From assembly GCA_910574185.1 (NCBI GenBank), contig CAJSZQ010000035.1, positions 1 through 41,171 of the forward strand: a stretch of DNA of 41,171 nt, given 5' to 3'. Below are positions 7,017-14,561 of this stretch, one piece after another. The position numbers and the translations under genes were made by a program. The notes under the pieces were generated by a model. The model saw only the letters and a list, made by a program, of their open reading frames with translations, searched no databases and was not told the origin of the DNA. How positions within the stretch are numbered: position 1 is the stretch's first letter; every line of letters starts with the position of its first letter. Origin of the DNA: Lachnospiraceae bacterium. GTDB lineage: Bacteria > Bacillota > Clostridia > Lachnospirales > Lachnospiraceae.

Positions 7017-7271
7017 TAGCACCGTTTGCTAGTAGGCAACTCCCTCTTAGTGTTATATAATCCCTGTATTTCCTTACTTTTCACGGATTCAGAATGTTAT
7101 CTCGTACCGACCTGTGACTGGTGATTTTAAGGTGTTTTAAATGCTCCTTTTAGCAGGCGATTAGCAAGGGGCTTGCATTTAGGGAAATGTTACGCTGTAA
7201 AGCCTTTCCCGATTAATACCTGCATTTCACAACTAATCCCCGAATAGTTTAAGCTGTTTGCATTTTTTCTA

Positions 7272-7342
7272 AGGTCGCAAATTGCGACCTCAAAGAGTTT
7301 ATCATTCCTCTTTGCTTTTTTTAAGGTCACAAATTGTGACCT
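7272..7342. repeat. Two tandem palindromes of the ORF6N-gene type
   Basis: AGGTCGCAA-A-TTGCGACCT (7272-7290) and AGGTCACAA-A-TTGTGACCT (7324-7342) are each perfect palindromes around one base. The longer units, which share flanking CTTTGAGG and TTA plus A-run sequence, repeat with a 52-base period. They lie right after the ORF6N stop codon and match the palindrome inside that gene. They may be protein-binding sites or act as terminators. Confidence 0.75.
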
Positions 7343-7353
7343 CAAAGAACTTC

Positions 7354-8319
7354 TTATTTCTCCGTTTCCAGTTCCAACCTTTGCAGGATGTCTTTGATGA
7401 TGCCTGCATCTTGAATTAAATTGATTCCAAAACACTTTTTTCCCGCATCTTTCAAAGACGCTCCTACGTGATAGGCTATTGTTCGGTCAAGAATCAAAAA
7501 CCTGTCATGGAATACCTTGGTATATTTTATCTTCAATGTCGGGTACTGTGCATTAAAATTCTTAACATCGGCTTTCGTTAGCTTCGTCTGTTTCTGCGTA
7601 TAAATTGTAACGGCAACGTCAGACTTTTTCTTTGAAAGCAGATTCAATGTCCCAACATCCACATATCCGTCTATCAGAGTGATTTCTTTCTCTGCTTTTT
7701 GAATCAGGCTTACTATCAGACTGAACGCATCGTAAATCTGTCCGTCAAAAAATACTTTTTGACTGGATTCCTCATGTTCGGATATGTACTCAAAAACTCT
7801 CTCAAAACGCTCATCTGTTTCCGCTTGGTAATTTATCTGGCGAACCTCCATTGCATTTAACCGCTCATACAGCAAAGATGTATTTGCCATATACTTCCGC
7901 ATCTCCACAAAAGTGTCCATAATCCTAATGCTTACTCGAATAGCAACATCACTACGCAAAACCGCAGAAAGCATTGCAATTCCTTGTTCTGTAAAAACAA
8001 ATGGCAGTTTCCTACGCCCGCCATATCCATTATCATCCTCCGAACTTGAAGTCGCAATTTGCGACTTCAAGATTTCATATTCCTCTTTCGTCAGTTGGAA
8101 TCGGAATCTTTCTGGAAATCTTGAGATATTACGTTTTGCCGCTTCATTTAATCGCTTTGTTTCTACTTGATACAACATCGCTAAATCGCTGTCTATCATA
8201 ACCTGCTGGTTGCGGATAACATATATCATGCTTTTTATATCGGACTCTGCTGATTCAATACTTATTTCTTGGGTATCATTATTTGCCTTTGTCAGAGCTG
8301 TTTGTTCTGTATCAGCCAT
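7354..8319 (-). CDS. ORF6N-domain DNA-binding protein with PLD-like C-terminus
   Basis: A 321-residue protein. Residues 25-115 form an ORF6N (KilA-N-related) domain: MIYVIRNQQVMIDSDLAMLY, ETKRLNEAAKRNISRFPERF, then RRKLPFVFTEQGIAMLSAVL. Residues 125-190 look helical and may dimerise. Residues 190-320 resemble a phospholipase-D-like or nuclease fold, with HDRFLILD and HVGASLKDAG in place of a full HKD motif. Phage and element relatives are antirepressors or regulators. The ribosome site AAAGGGCG precedes the start. Palindromes lie upstream, inside (coding the SQIAT segment) and downstream, which suggests self-regulation. Function is inferred. Confidence 0.82.
   Translation of the reverse strand: MADTEQTALTKANNDTQEISIESAESDIKSMIYVIRNQQVMIDSDLAMLYQVETKRLNEAAKRNISRFPERFRFQLTKEEYEILKSQIATSSSEDDNGYGGRRKLPFVFTEQGIAMLSAVLRSDVAIRVSIRIMDTFVEMRKYMANTSLLYERLNAMEVRQINYQAETDERFERVFEYISEHEESSQKVFFDGQIYDAFSLIVSLIQKAEKEITLIDGYVDVGTLNLLSKKKSDVAVTIYTQKQTKLTKADVKNFNAQYPTLKIKYTKVFHDRFLILDRTIAYHVGASLKDAGKKCFGINLIQDAGIIKDILQRLELETEK
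8045..8071. repeat. 27-base perfect palindrome inside the ORF6N gene
   Basis: Arms CTTGAAGTCGCAA and TTGCGACTTCAAG surround one central base. On the coding strand it reads LKSQIATSS in the ORF6N domain. Near-identical or related palindromes occur upstream (8376-8402) and downstream (7272-7342). A 13-bp perfect arm is far beyond chance in a coding region. Confidence 0.85.
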
Positions 8320-8337
8320 CTTTATCGCCCTTTCTAT

Positions 8338-8449
8338 TTTGAAATGCCAGATTGAAACCTCAAAACTATGAGTAACTTGAAATCACAATTTGCGACTTCA
8401 AGTTCTGCTTCTTTGCATTAAACTTGAAATTCCAAATCGGAATACCAAG
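8338..8449 (-). promoter_or_regulatory. Three palindromic operators upstream of the ORF6N gene
   Basis: Three 27-base sites lie at 8338-8364, 8376-8402 and 8423-8449. The middle one matches the internal palindrome at 25 of 27 positions. The outer two keep the same outer arms (TTTGAxxT/TTTCAAA and CTTGAAAT/ATxCCAAG) but are degenerate. They occupy the 5' region of the ORF6N gene, where an autoregulatory protein would bind. Confidence 0.6.
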
Positions 8450-8533
8450 TTTTATGTACGCTTATTGTTTGCTTTTACAGTATATCACACATTTTTCTAT
8501 GGAGATAGCTATAATCTCATCTCGCCTGTATTT

Positions 8534-9814
8534 TTAAGCAGTCAAAACACTAATGAATATTGCTGCAATCGAAATGATAATGGTAAGAATCATAAGTCTC
8601 TGATTATTTTTCGTATAATTTATTTCAGATAATACTTTCAGGTAGGAAAAATTATTTTCATAAATTTTCTTATACTTGGCTATATCGTTCTCATGGTACT
8701 CTTTCAAGTCCTGCTTTTTTCCAAAACTATAAAAATCCCATGCTTCATTAAACGCTGTATAGATGTCTTTTTCTTTTCTGCTTTCAACCTCCGAAACACT
8801 TTGTAGCTTATTAAGCAGCTTTTTAAATTCCTTGTTATAAGCAATGCTTTTTCTCCCTGTCGAAAATTTTGAAAATTCTCTTTCAAATAGTTTCAATTCT
8901 CTATATCCGAAGAAACAATAAAAAAACTCATTTCTATAGGTTGCGATATACTCACATATGTTAAACTGTTGAAAACGGTTGTTTCCCGTAAGCATACAGT
9001 AATTGGGCTTGTCAAAATCGGAACAAATAACATAGTTCAATTTTTTATTATAATAGGCTATTACAATTCCTTTGAGATATAGTCTATCAATATCTATCGG
9101 AGCTTTCCTTACCCTATATTCCATATTAATTAGTGGATTATTTTTCCCCTGTTCACTGTATAAAAAGCTTGTGATATAATGTTGACAAATTAGTGGAAAA
9201 CTTTCTTCTGTCATCTGTTCTGCCAGCCAGTAATCCATATCATCTTTGCGTTTGCCTTCTTCTTTACTTATGCGATGCCATATTATATAATCTCTGGAAG
9301 TAAGTTTCCTAATATTGTCATATACAAATTGATTATAACTCCCTTCGTCTAAAGGCTTTTTAAATGTAAAGCAATATTCAATCAGTGCAAAATAACTGTT
9401 AATCTGTGCCCAAGTCGCTTCAATACTTTTTATATATTTATCCTCTAATAATTCAATCTCTGCAAAACATCCATACCCAGATTCAGAATATTGAAGATGA
9501 ACATAGTCATATTTATGGAATATAGAAGGTTTTTTATAATGATTATGAACTTTAAACTTCTTTTTCGGTAAGGAATAAAGTTTTTTTAATACCTTTGTAA
9601 CGCCATCATTGGACAGTACATCACAAATGGATAAATGGGTTACTACAGAATCTTCATAGTAATCCATCTGCTCTTCTTGAATGTTTTCCTCTTTGGCAGA
9701 ATCATGTGCCACTTTCTCATGTTCTGCCTTTCGTTTTATTTTTTCTTCTTTATATTTATCAGAATTTACATAATTCCAGTAATATTCAATACATTTTCTA
9801 GCCCCTTTTTGCAT
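8534..9814 (-). CDS. Uncharacterised 426-residue protein with C-terminal membrane anchor
   Basis: I do not recognise this family. Residues 15-50 are highly charged and helical (KYKEEKIKRKAEHEKVAHDS). Residues 95-330 are a mixed, aromatic-rich region with many Tyr/Phe (for example CEYIATYRNEFFYCFFGYREL). Residues 335-400 are again charged and possibly coiled. A single hydrophobic segment, LMILTIIISIAAIFISVL, ends the protein at about 404-424, so it is probably tail-anchored with the bulk in the cytoplasm. The start has GGAGG at good spacing. It sits between the integrase and the element end, a common cargo slot. A role in phage defence is speculative; no enzyme motif is visible. Confidence 0.7.
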   Translation of the reverse strand: MQKGARKCIEYYWNYVNSDKYKEEKIKRKAEHEKVAHDSAKEENIQEEQMDYYEDSVVTHLSICDVLSNDGVTKVLKKLYSLPKKKFKVHNHYKKPSIFHKYDYVHLQYSESGYGCFAEIELLEDKYIKSIEATWAQINSYFALIEYCFTFKKPLDEGSYNQFVYDNIRKLTSRDYIIWHRISKEEGKRKDDMDYWLAEQMTEESFPLICQHYITSFLYSEQGKNNPLINMEYRVRKAPIDIDRLYLKGIVIAYYNKKLNYVICSDFDKPNYCMLTGNNRFQQFNICEYIATYRNEFFYCFFGYRELKLFEREFSKFSTGRKSIAYNKEFKKLLNKLQSVSEVESRKEKDIYTAFNEAWDFYSFGKKQDLKEYHENDIAKYKKIYENNFSYLKVLSEINYTKNNQRLMILTIIISIAAIFISVLTA

Positions 9815-10021
9815 TCCGTTCCTCCATCAGATTCTAATTAATTTCAATACTTAGTGTAACATATATCAACAAATTTTTCCAGAAATGCAAGGGGCATAAC
9901 TGCTTTCGCCAGTAATAAAGGGTTGAAAAAATTCCTTTCCAGAAAGATTGGTATTTGTAACCTCTTGTCTAAAAGAAAAGACTTATTTCTTTAATTTGAT
10001 TCACTGGAAAACCAGTCAATA

Positions 10022-10049
10022 AAAGGCAACCTATAAAAAGATTGCCTTT
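10022..10049 (-). terminator. Terminator after the integrase gene
   Basis: AAAGGCAA and TTGCCTTT form a perfect 8-bp stem beginning eight bases past the integrase stop. The minus strand then reads TATT, a weak T tract. It probably ends the mazF-HTH-int operon. Confidence 0.65.
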
Positions 10050-10056
10050 CTAAGCC

Positions 10057-11439
10057 TTATAAGTTTTTTGCAAGTGATTTCAGCAATGCCGCCATTTCTG
10101 GATTAGCAAGCAGTTTCAGAAGCATTTCTTGGTCTGTCTGCGATGCCGTTTCAGCCTTTGTTTCTTCCTGCACTTCCTCCGCAGCGGAAGCAACTTTGCT
10201 TTGATAAAACTGTTCTTCAAACCTCTGTGCATTTATCCGTCTGTCATCGTCTATGATATGAGAATACACATCTGCTACCATCTTGACCTGTGCGTGTCCA
10301 GAATCACCCTGCACGGATTTCATGTCGCCGCCGCCCCACTTCAGCTTATAAGTGATGCTCGAATGGCGGAAACTGTGAAAAACGACTGGCGGCAAATCAT
10401 TATCTTTAATGAGTTTTGCCAATGCCCGATTGATGACCTGCCCCTCAATGGGTCTGCCGCAGGAAGAAGCAAATACCAGATTAAAGTCCATATATTCCTC
10501 CCCGAACAGCTCTTTGAGGTTTTCTATATCCTCATGCCTTTTCACGAGCATTTCCGCAACCGTCTTAGGCAGGAAAATCTTTCGGATACTGGTTTTTGTT
10601 TTCGGCTCTTTCAGAACCAGAGCGGTGTGTGTGCTTGCCACCGCAGGCGGGAACTTGAACATTACGCCCTTTTCACCTAACTGCTCCAAAGCATTGCGGT
10701 TGACACGTTGCAGCTCCTTATTTACGAAAATATAAGCACAATCGTTCTTGATGCTCTTTTCGGAAATATCAATGCAGTCCCAAGTCAGACCAAGCATCTC
10801 GCCCATACGCAGGGAACAGGAAAAAGCAAGGTTTAACGCCAGTGACAGATTATCATCATCGCAAACCTCCAATGCCTTAAACAAGGTTTCGACTGTCCAG
10901 ATGTCACGCTCCTTGTGTTTTTCTTTCGGGAGAGTAGCGTTTTGTACGGGATTCCTTGACATCAGCTCCCATTTTACGCCTTGATTGAAAGCGTTGCGGA
11001 GCAGCTTGTGGATTTCCCTTACTGTATGGGCTGTGAGGTATTCGTGGGTCGGCTTGCGGTTGTTTACTACCTTTGCCTTAACGGTCAACAAACTCTGGTA
11101 ATATTTATCCATCGTCCTCGGTGTCACTTCTTCCAGTTTCATATCCCCGATAATCGGATTGATATAATTGAAAATCAAGCTTCTTCTTGCTTCATAAGTT
11201 GACATTGCCCAAGTGTTCACGCCGTAAATGGACATATATTCTTCAAGCAGGTCGCTGACGGTACTTGCAGTAGGGATGGTAAATGTTCCTGTTTCCTGCT
11301 CAAATTCTACTTGCACCTTACGCTTTTTTGCTTCGGCATTGGTGGCAAAGGTTTCCCACTTCTGCCTTTTTACACCGTTTTCATCCGTATAGGTGTAGAC
11401 TACGGAATAACGGTTCTTTCTCTTTACGATTGATGCCAT
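10057..11439 (-). CDS. int: Tyrosine integrase (Tn916/ICE type)
   Basis: A 460-residue tyrosine recombinase that should insert and excise the island at the tRNA-Arg site. Domains in order: an N-terminal arm-binding domain (VYTYTDENGVKRQKWETFAT, about 10-45), a SAM-like core-binding domain (about 60-165), and the catalytic domain with R211 (CSLRMGEML), H355-x-x-R358 (HSFRHSS), H382 (SGHAQ) and nucleophile Y392 (DVYSHI). All catalytic residues are present, so it may be active. The C-terminal 50 residues are a charged extension rich in Glu and Ala. GGGGGTGAG precedes the start. It is last in the operon beginning with mazF. Confidence 0.95.
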   Translation of the reverse strand: MASIVKRKNRYSVVYTYTDENGVKRQKWETFATNAEAKKRKVQVEFEQETGTFTIPTASTVSDLLEEYMSIYGVNTWAMSTYEARRSLIFNYINPIIGDMKLEEVTPRTMDKYYQSLLTVKAKVVNNRKPTHEYLTAHTVREIHKLLRNAFNQGVKWELMSRNPVQNATLPKEKHKERDIWTVETLFKALEVCDDDNLSLALNLAFSCSLRMGEMLGLTWDCIDISEKSIKNDCAYIFVNKELQRVNRNALEQLGEKGVMFKFPPAVASTHTALVLKEPKTKTSIRKIFLPKTVAEMLVKRHEDIENLKELFGEEYMDFNLVFASSCGRPIEGQVINRALAKLIKDNDLPPVVFHSFRHSSITYKLKWGGGDMKSVQGDSGHAQVKMVADVYSHIIDDDRRINAQRFEEQFYQSKVASAAEEVQEETKAETASQTDQEMLLKLLANPEMAALLKSLAKNL

Positions 11440-11453
11440 GCTTACTCACCCCC

Positions 11454-11657
11454 TTACATTGTGCTGTCGAGCCAAGCGTCAAAGCTGCTCTTTATAATTC
11501 GGATGCCGTTGCCCATGCGGACGCTCTGGAATAAATCTTTTTTTATCAGCGTATAAGCGGTAGGTCGGCTTATGCCAAGTATCTGCTGGATTTCCGCAAC
11601 GGAATAGCTTTTCTTGTTTAAAGTCCCGCCCCTCTCTGCAATATGTTCTTTCATCAA
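11454..11657 (-). CDS. Excisionase-family helix-turn-helix protein D
   Basis: A 67-residue protein consisting almost only of a MerR-like excisionase (HTH_17) fold: KKSYSVAEIQQILGISRPTAYTLIKKDLF, then VRMGNGIRIIKSSFDAWLDS. Proteins of this type bend DNA at attachment sites or act as recombination directionality factors. Its start overlaps the preceding stop by four bases (ATGA) and the integrase starts 15 bases after its end, so translation is coupled. As the HTH gene next to the integrase, it is the best candidate excisionase of the element. Confidence 0.85.
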   Translation of the reverse strand: MMKEHIAERGGTLNKKSYSVAEIQQILGISRPTAYTLIKKDLFQSVRMGNGIRIIKSSFDAWLDSTM

Positions 11658-12064
11658 TCTGTGACCTCCTTATGTACGTCAGCCTTTATGTAATTGGTCT
11701 GGGATTCATACCATTCCTCAAAGCTGTCCTTATAAATCCTCGTGGCTTGCCCCACTTTTACAGTGCGAAACACCTTTTTCTTTATCAGCTCGTAGATAGA
11801 GCTATCAGAAACATCGAGCAACTCTGCCACTTCCCGAACAGAAAATGTGATGCCTGTCCAGTTCTTTCCTGGGGGAGTGCCGTCAGCCTTTTTATAATGG
11901 AGCTGGCTGTCATACCATTTTTCAAAGCTGTCCACCATTACCCGCATTTTCCCTGCGATAATGACCGTTTCAAAATAGCCTTTCTTTACAAGCCAGTAGG
12001 AATCTGTTTTCCCAATTCCAAGCATCTTCCTCATTTCTGTGACGGACATACTTTTCTTATTCAT
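11654..12064 (-). CDS. Double helix-turn-helix protein C (two excisionase domains)
   Basis: A 136-residue protein with two HTH_17 units in tandem. Residues 1-45 read KKSMSVTEMRKMLGIGKTDS, with VMVDSFEKWYDSQ at the end. Residues 70-125 read TFSVREVAELLDVSDSSIYE, ending RIYKDSFEEWYESQ. The halves are diverged copies joined by a KKADGTPPGKNWTG linker. A fused pair could bind two neighbouring sites at once. GGAGG lies in the end of gene B, and the start overlaps that stop by eight bases. I infer a DNA-binding role in excision or regulation. Confidence 0.83.
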   Translation of the reverse strand: MNKKSMSVTEMRKMLGIGKTDSYWLVKKGYFETVIIAGKMRVMVDSFEKWYDSQLHYKKADGTPPGKNWTGITFSVREVAELLDVSDSSIYELIKKKVFRTVKVGQATRIYKDSFEEWYESQTNYIKADVHKEVTD

Positions 12065-12296
12065 CAGCCTGCACCTCCCTCTGGAAGCCAAGCCATCTGT
12101 CAAAGCTCTTTTTCGATATACGGATATTCCTGCCCACTCTGATACAATGGAAACATCCCTGCTTAACCAAATCATAAGCTGCACCTCTGCCAATGCCTAA
12201 AATATTCTGTATCTCGTTTACGGTATATACCCGTTTTTCGTATGTTGTAAAAGGGGGAGCGGTTCTGCTGCCCTCATTCGTTTTGTATCTGTCCAT
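12057..12296 (-). CDS. Excisionase-family helix-turn-helix protein B
   Basis: A 79-residue HTH_17 protein: TYEKRVYTVNEIQNILGIGR, followed by GAAYDLVKQGCFHCIRVGRN and IRISKKSFDRWLG. The start at 12296 follows GGAGGAAAGCA; a longer frame upstream would translate through the hairpin at 12346-12378 and is rejected. It is very like protein A (12422-12673), which points to local gene duplication. Confidence 0.83.
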   Translation of the reverse strand: MDRYKTNEGSRTAPPFTTYEKRVYTVNEIQNILGIGRGAAYDLVKQGCFHCIRVGRNIRISKKSFDRWLGFQREVQADE

Positions 12297-12345
12297 TGCT
12301 TTCCTCCGTGATTTTCTTATTCGGCTCGTCAGCCGTTGCAGCCTG

Positions 12346-12378
12346 CTATATAGCCAAGCAAAATGCTTGGCTATATAG
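12346..12378. repeat. 15-bp perfect hairpin between HTH genes A and B
   Basis: CTATATAGCCAAGCA and its complement flank only three bases. There is no T run on the minus strand, so it is not a classic terminator. It falls in the only sizeable gap (125 bases) within the otherwise overlapping operon, and may control mRNA processing or bind a protein. Confidence 0.75.
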
Positions 12379-12421
12379 TATTGCATCACGGGTCAAATGT
12401 GAAACGTACAAAACTTGTTTT

Positions 12422-12673
12422 TCAAACGCTTTCGCACACTTGACAAGGATTCATTTTATTATCAAGCCATTCATCAAAACTCTTTTTGGATATGCGGATA
12501 TTTCCACCTATGCGGACGCTATGGAATACCCCCGACTTAACAAGATTATATGCGGCGTTCCTGCCTATGCCCAGAATATCTTGTATTTCGTCCACCGTAT
12601 AAATCCGTTTCTCATACGGCAGTAACATTTCTGTTTCTTCCTTATTTAATGTTGCAATCCTATCCTCAAACAT
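12422..12673 (-). CDS. Excisionase-family helix-turn-helix protein A
   Basis: An 83-residue HTH_17 protein: LPYEKRIYTVDEIQDILGIG, RNAAYNLVKSGVFHSVRIGG, NIRISKKSFDEWLDNKM. It begins at ATG 12673, overlapping the mazF stop by eight bases, so it is translationally coupled to the toxin gene. That tie makes it a candidate partner, and possibly a non-classical antitoxin, of MazF. This is inference; its fold is that of DNA-binding excisionase proteins. Confidence 0.82.
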   Translation of the reverse strand: MFEDRIATLNKEETEMLLPYEKRIYTVDEIQDILGIGRNAAYNLVKSGVFHSVRIGGNIRISKKSFDEWLDNKMNPCQVCESV

Positions 12674-13049
12674 TCTCTGCCCTCCTGTCTGCTTTCTGCA
12701 CATTCTTAACGCCAATGCTGATAAGCAGGGGAGAAGTGATTTCCTCCATGCTCTGCTCGTCAAGCTGTGCCATCCTCTCTTTCAGCCGTTTTTTATCTAT
12801 TGTGCGTATCTGTTCAAATAAAATAATGGAATCTGCGGGAAGCCCTGCAATCCCATCTAAACAGAAATGTGTCGGCAGTTTCCCTTTTTTCGGTCGGCTC
12901 GTAATGGCGGCAATGATGACTGTCGGGCTGAATCGGTTGCCTGTGTTGTTGGATATGATAAGTACGGGTCGTGTGCCGCCCTGCTCTGAACCGATAACGG
13001 GGTTAAGCTCTGCGTAGTAGATGTCGCCACGCTTTATAATTCTATCCAT
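12666..13049 (-). CDS. MazF/PemK-family mRNA interferase
   Basis: A 127-residue toxin of the MazF/PemK family. IIKRGDIYYAELNPVIGSEQ carries the family's opening. GGTRPVLIISNNTGNRFSPT and VIIAAITSRP follow, and DSIILFEQIRTIDKKRL closes the core. These hold the conserved Arg and Ser/Thr residues of the RNA-cleaving site. AGGAGGTTATACACT precedes the start. No MazE-like antitoxin lies upstream; the nearest upstream gene is the sigma remnant 560 bases away. It is first in an operon with four HTH genes and the integrase. Confidence 0.9.
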   Translation of the reverse strand: MDRIIKRGDIYYAELNPVIGSEQGGTRPVLIISNNTGNRFSPTVIIAAITSRPKKGKLPTHFCLDGIAGLPADSIILFEQIRTIDKKRLKERMAQLDEQSMEEITSPLLISIGVKNVQKADRRAENV

Positions 13050-13607
13050 AGTGTATAACCTCCTGTCTGGATTTAGGCAGATATGTCCTGCCTATGTAGC
13101 AGCCAGACACAAGGAAGTATTTAAGGTCGGGAGAGCATAAAACAAGCCCTGCTTCCATTGACCGTCCTGCATCTGGCTTTATGATAGAAAGCATTTTCTA
13201 TTTGTCCTTGACACCCCGAAAATGCCATTGCGATAAACGCAAGGGAAGTCGCCAAACGGTCAGCAGCGAACTGACGCCACGGGAGTTCCACCCCAACTGT
13301 CGGTCTGACAGAGCCGCCTAATGCTATAAACATTCAAGACGGGAGTACCATTATTCTCTTTGTGTGTCATGGCGAAATCGGGAGCTGCCCGATATTTTCA
13401 GTCGGTATTTACCGCTCGTTGCCTTTTGGCAGGTCATGGCGTACCGCTGCACACGCTTATGCTCTCACAATCACAAAGAGGAAGTGTTTGACGAATGAGT
13501 ATTCAGTTTTCAAAGAGCTGTCCCGTTTTCGTCATACAAAAGAAAATGGGGTAAAGGCTTTTTTTGCCTTACACCCCATAGTCCTCGGCAACGTCCGTTT
13601 TTGGACG
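13050..13607 (-). other. Long structured non-coding leader before mazF
   Basis: About 560 bases with no convincing gene. Several hairpins are visible: ATCGGG/CCCGAT (13377-13393), a T-loop TGCC/GGCA near 13422-13435, and a long-range pairing CTCTTTGTG (13356-13364) with CACAAAGAG (13472-13480). On the minus strand a message reading into mazF would carry this leader. Comparable long non-coding gaps occur in Tn916/Tn1549-type elements. A small regulatory RNA is possible but not shown. Confidence 0.4.
13546..13579 (-). terminator. Terminator after the sigma-factor remnant
   Basis: On the minus strand ATGGGGTGTAAGGC pairs with GCCTTTACCCCAT around seven A residues, followed by TTTCTTTT. It ends transcripts of the interrupted sigma gene and separates it from the mazF operon. 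Confidence 0.75.
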
Positions 13608-14036
13608 CTACTTTAAAATTTTTTTAATTTTTTCTTTGAGCCTGTTCACACGCTTGTAAATTGCCTGTTCGGTCATCCCAAGCAACGACGCTATATCATG
13701 TGTAGAATAGCCTTGTATTTTCATCACAATGATTTGCAGGGTAAGTCTGTCCACCTTAATCAAAACATGATATAGATGCTGATTTTCGATGCTGTCAAGA
13801 AAATCCTCTACCGTCTTTACTTCGGGCTGTGCCGCATCCTCGGCAAATTCTTCAAGATATGTACCTGCATCTTTTAGCCTGCGGTAATACTTCCTGTCAG
13901 AATTAAAAACTTCCTAATCGTGAGTGTGGAGCTGCTCGATAGTATCCTCGCTGACACCCAAGCTCCGTAACTGCTTTTCTTCGGCTTCTTTCCAGAGCCT
14001 CCATTTCTTTTCTTCTCTGCCATAGTTGAATGACAT
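13608..14036 (-). pseudogene. Tn916-type sigma factor with in-frame amber stop
   Basis: From ATG 14036 the protein reads MSFNYGREEKKWRLWKEAEE and on to residue 40. It meets TAG at 13914-13916, then continues in the same frame for 101 codons. The later part, LTLQIIVMKIQGYSTHDIAS followed by LLGMTEQAIYKRVNRLKEKI, is an intact sigma-70 region-4 HTH. Relatives commonly have Trp at the interrupted position (TGG to TAG is one base change; recalled pattern, not searched). Such sigma factors switch on element genes. Unless the stop is read through, the factor is lost. An ATG-independent restart downstream is not evident. Confidence 0.75.
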
Positions 14037-14047
14037 TCTTTTTACCT

Positions 14048-14079
14048 CCAATCTGAATTTTTTTGAAAATCCAGATTGG
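14048..14079 (-). promoter_or_regulatory. Leader hairpin masking the sigma-gene ribosome site
   Basis: CCAATCTG and CAGATTGG form a perfect 8-bp stem around a 16-base loop. The 3' arm on the coding strand runs into the GGAGG ribosome site, so the fold could hinder translation of the sigma gene. Confidence 0.55.
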
Positions 14080-14561
14080 CAGGCGGTGAACGGCAGTGGG
14101 CGTTAGAAACAACCTTGCGGCGTATTCCTGCAAAAATCGACAAAAGAAAAACCGCAAAGGCTGTTAGACCTCTACGGTTTATGGAGATTTTATTTCTAAT
14201 ATGTAGAAATTTGACTTCTACTTTCGGGGTGCAAAGTCCCCATGCGTTAATTAGGATTTTTTTAACAAGCTTTCCTCTTGCTTCCTATCTGATATGTATG
14301 TATTAAACCCAATATCTATGGGCATGAAAAATCCCTCCAAACTTTAAACAGATTTGGAGGGTAAAACTATTTTCATATGGGCATGAAGATACAGCCCACC
14401 AAACACCGTTTTTTTTATTTGGTGGGCTATAAATTTAACTATAAGTCTTATCCCAATGACTTCAAATTTTTCTATACTCCTGCATTTCTAGTTCATCAAC
14501 ATTATCCAGAACATATTGCAATTCACGAATACGCTCCTTTTCCTCGGCAGGTACAAATCTG
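14080..14561. other. Intergenic region between sigma gene and vanT, cargo junction
   Basis: It contains the repeat pair TATGTAGAAAT (14200-14210) and TTGACTTCTAC (14211-14221), which recurs at 22337-22380. It also holds the van operon terminator, an 11-bp hairpin AGCCCACCAAA/TTTGGTGGGCT near 14392-14428, and a twice-repeated ATGGGCATGAA. After the vanT stop, minus-strand codons in a shifted frame read PAEEKERIRELQYVLDNVDE before a stop near 14470. This is likely the tail of a lost gene, which I cannot name. Confidence 0.5.
14333..14361 (-). terminator. Terminator of the van operon
   Basis: CCCTCCAAA and TTTGGAGGG form a perfect 9-bp stem. The minus strand continues ATTTTTCATG. It is the first good terminator downstream of the vanT racemase gene. 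Confidence 0.75.

Larger units (their letters stand above)
6788..7353. other. Junction region between two integrated elements, no gene seen
   Basis: This stretch holds ATTAGCA arm-like sites (6852-6858, 6885-6891, 6905-6912, 7159-7166), a terminator-like hairpin, the displaced tRNA-Arg 3' half (6975-7016), and two palindromes at 7272-7342. No coding frame is convincing. The repeated GATTAGCA octamers resemble arm-type integrase or excisionase binding sites near an attachment core. Confidence 0.55.

Noticed and set aside
7190..7435. Minus-strand frame that reads SQFVT- and AICDLRK-like segments
   Set aside because: It is the ORF6N 3' region and palindromes read in another frame; there is no start signal.
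12550..13017. Plus-strand frame of 155 codons over mazF
   Set aside because: It is the reverse of the well-supported mazF and HTH genes, with no ribosome site.
10057..13049. Intact prophage
   Set aside because: There are no capsid, terminase, tail or lysis genes; the integrase and HTH genes are of ICE type.
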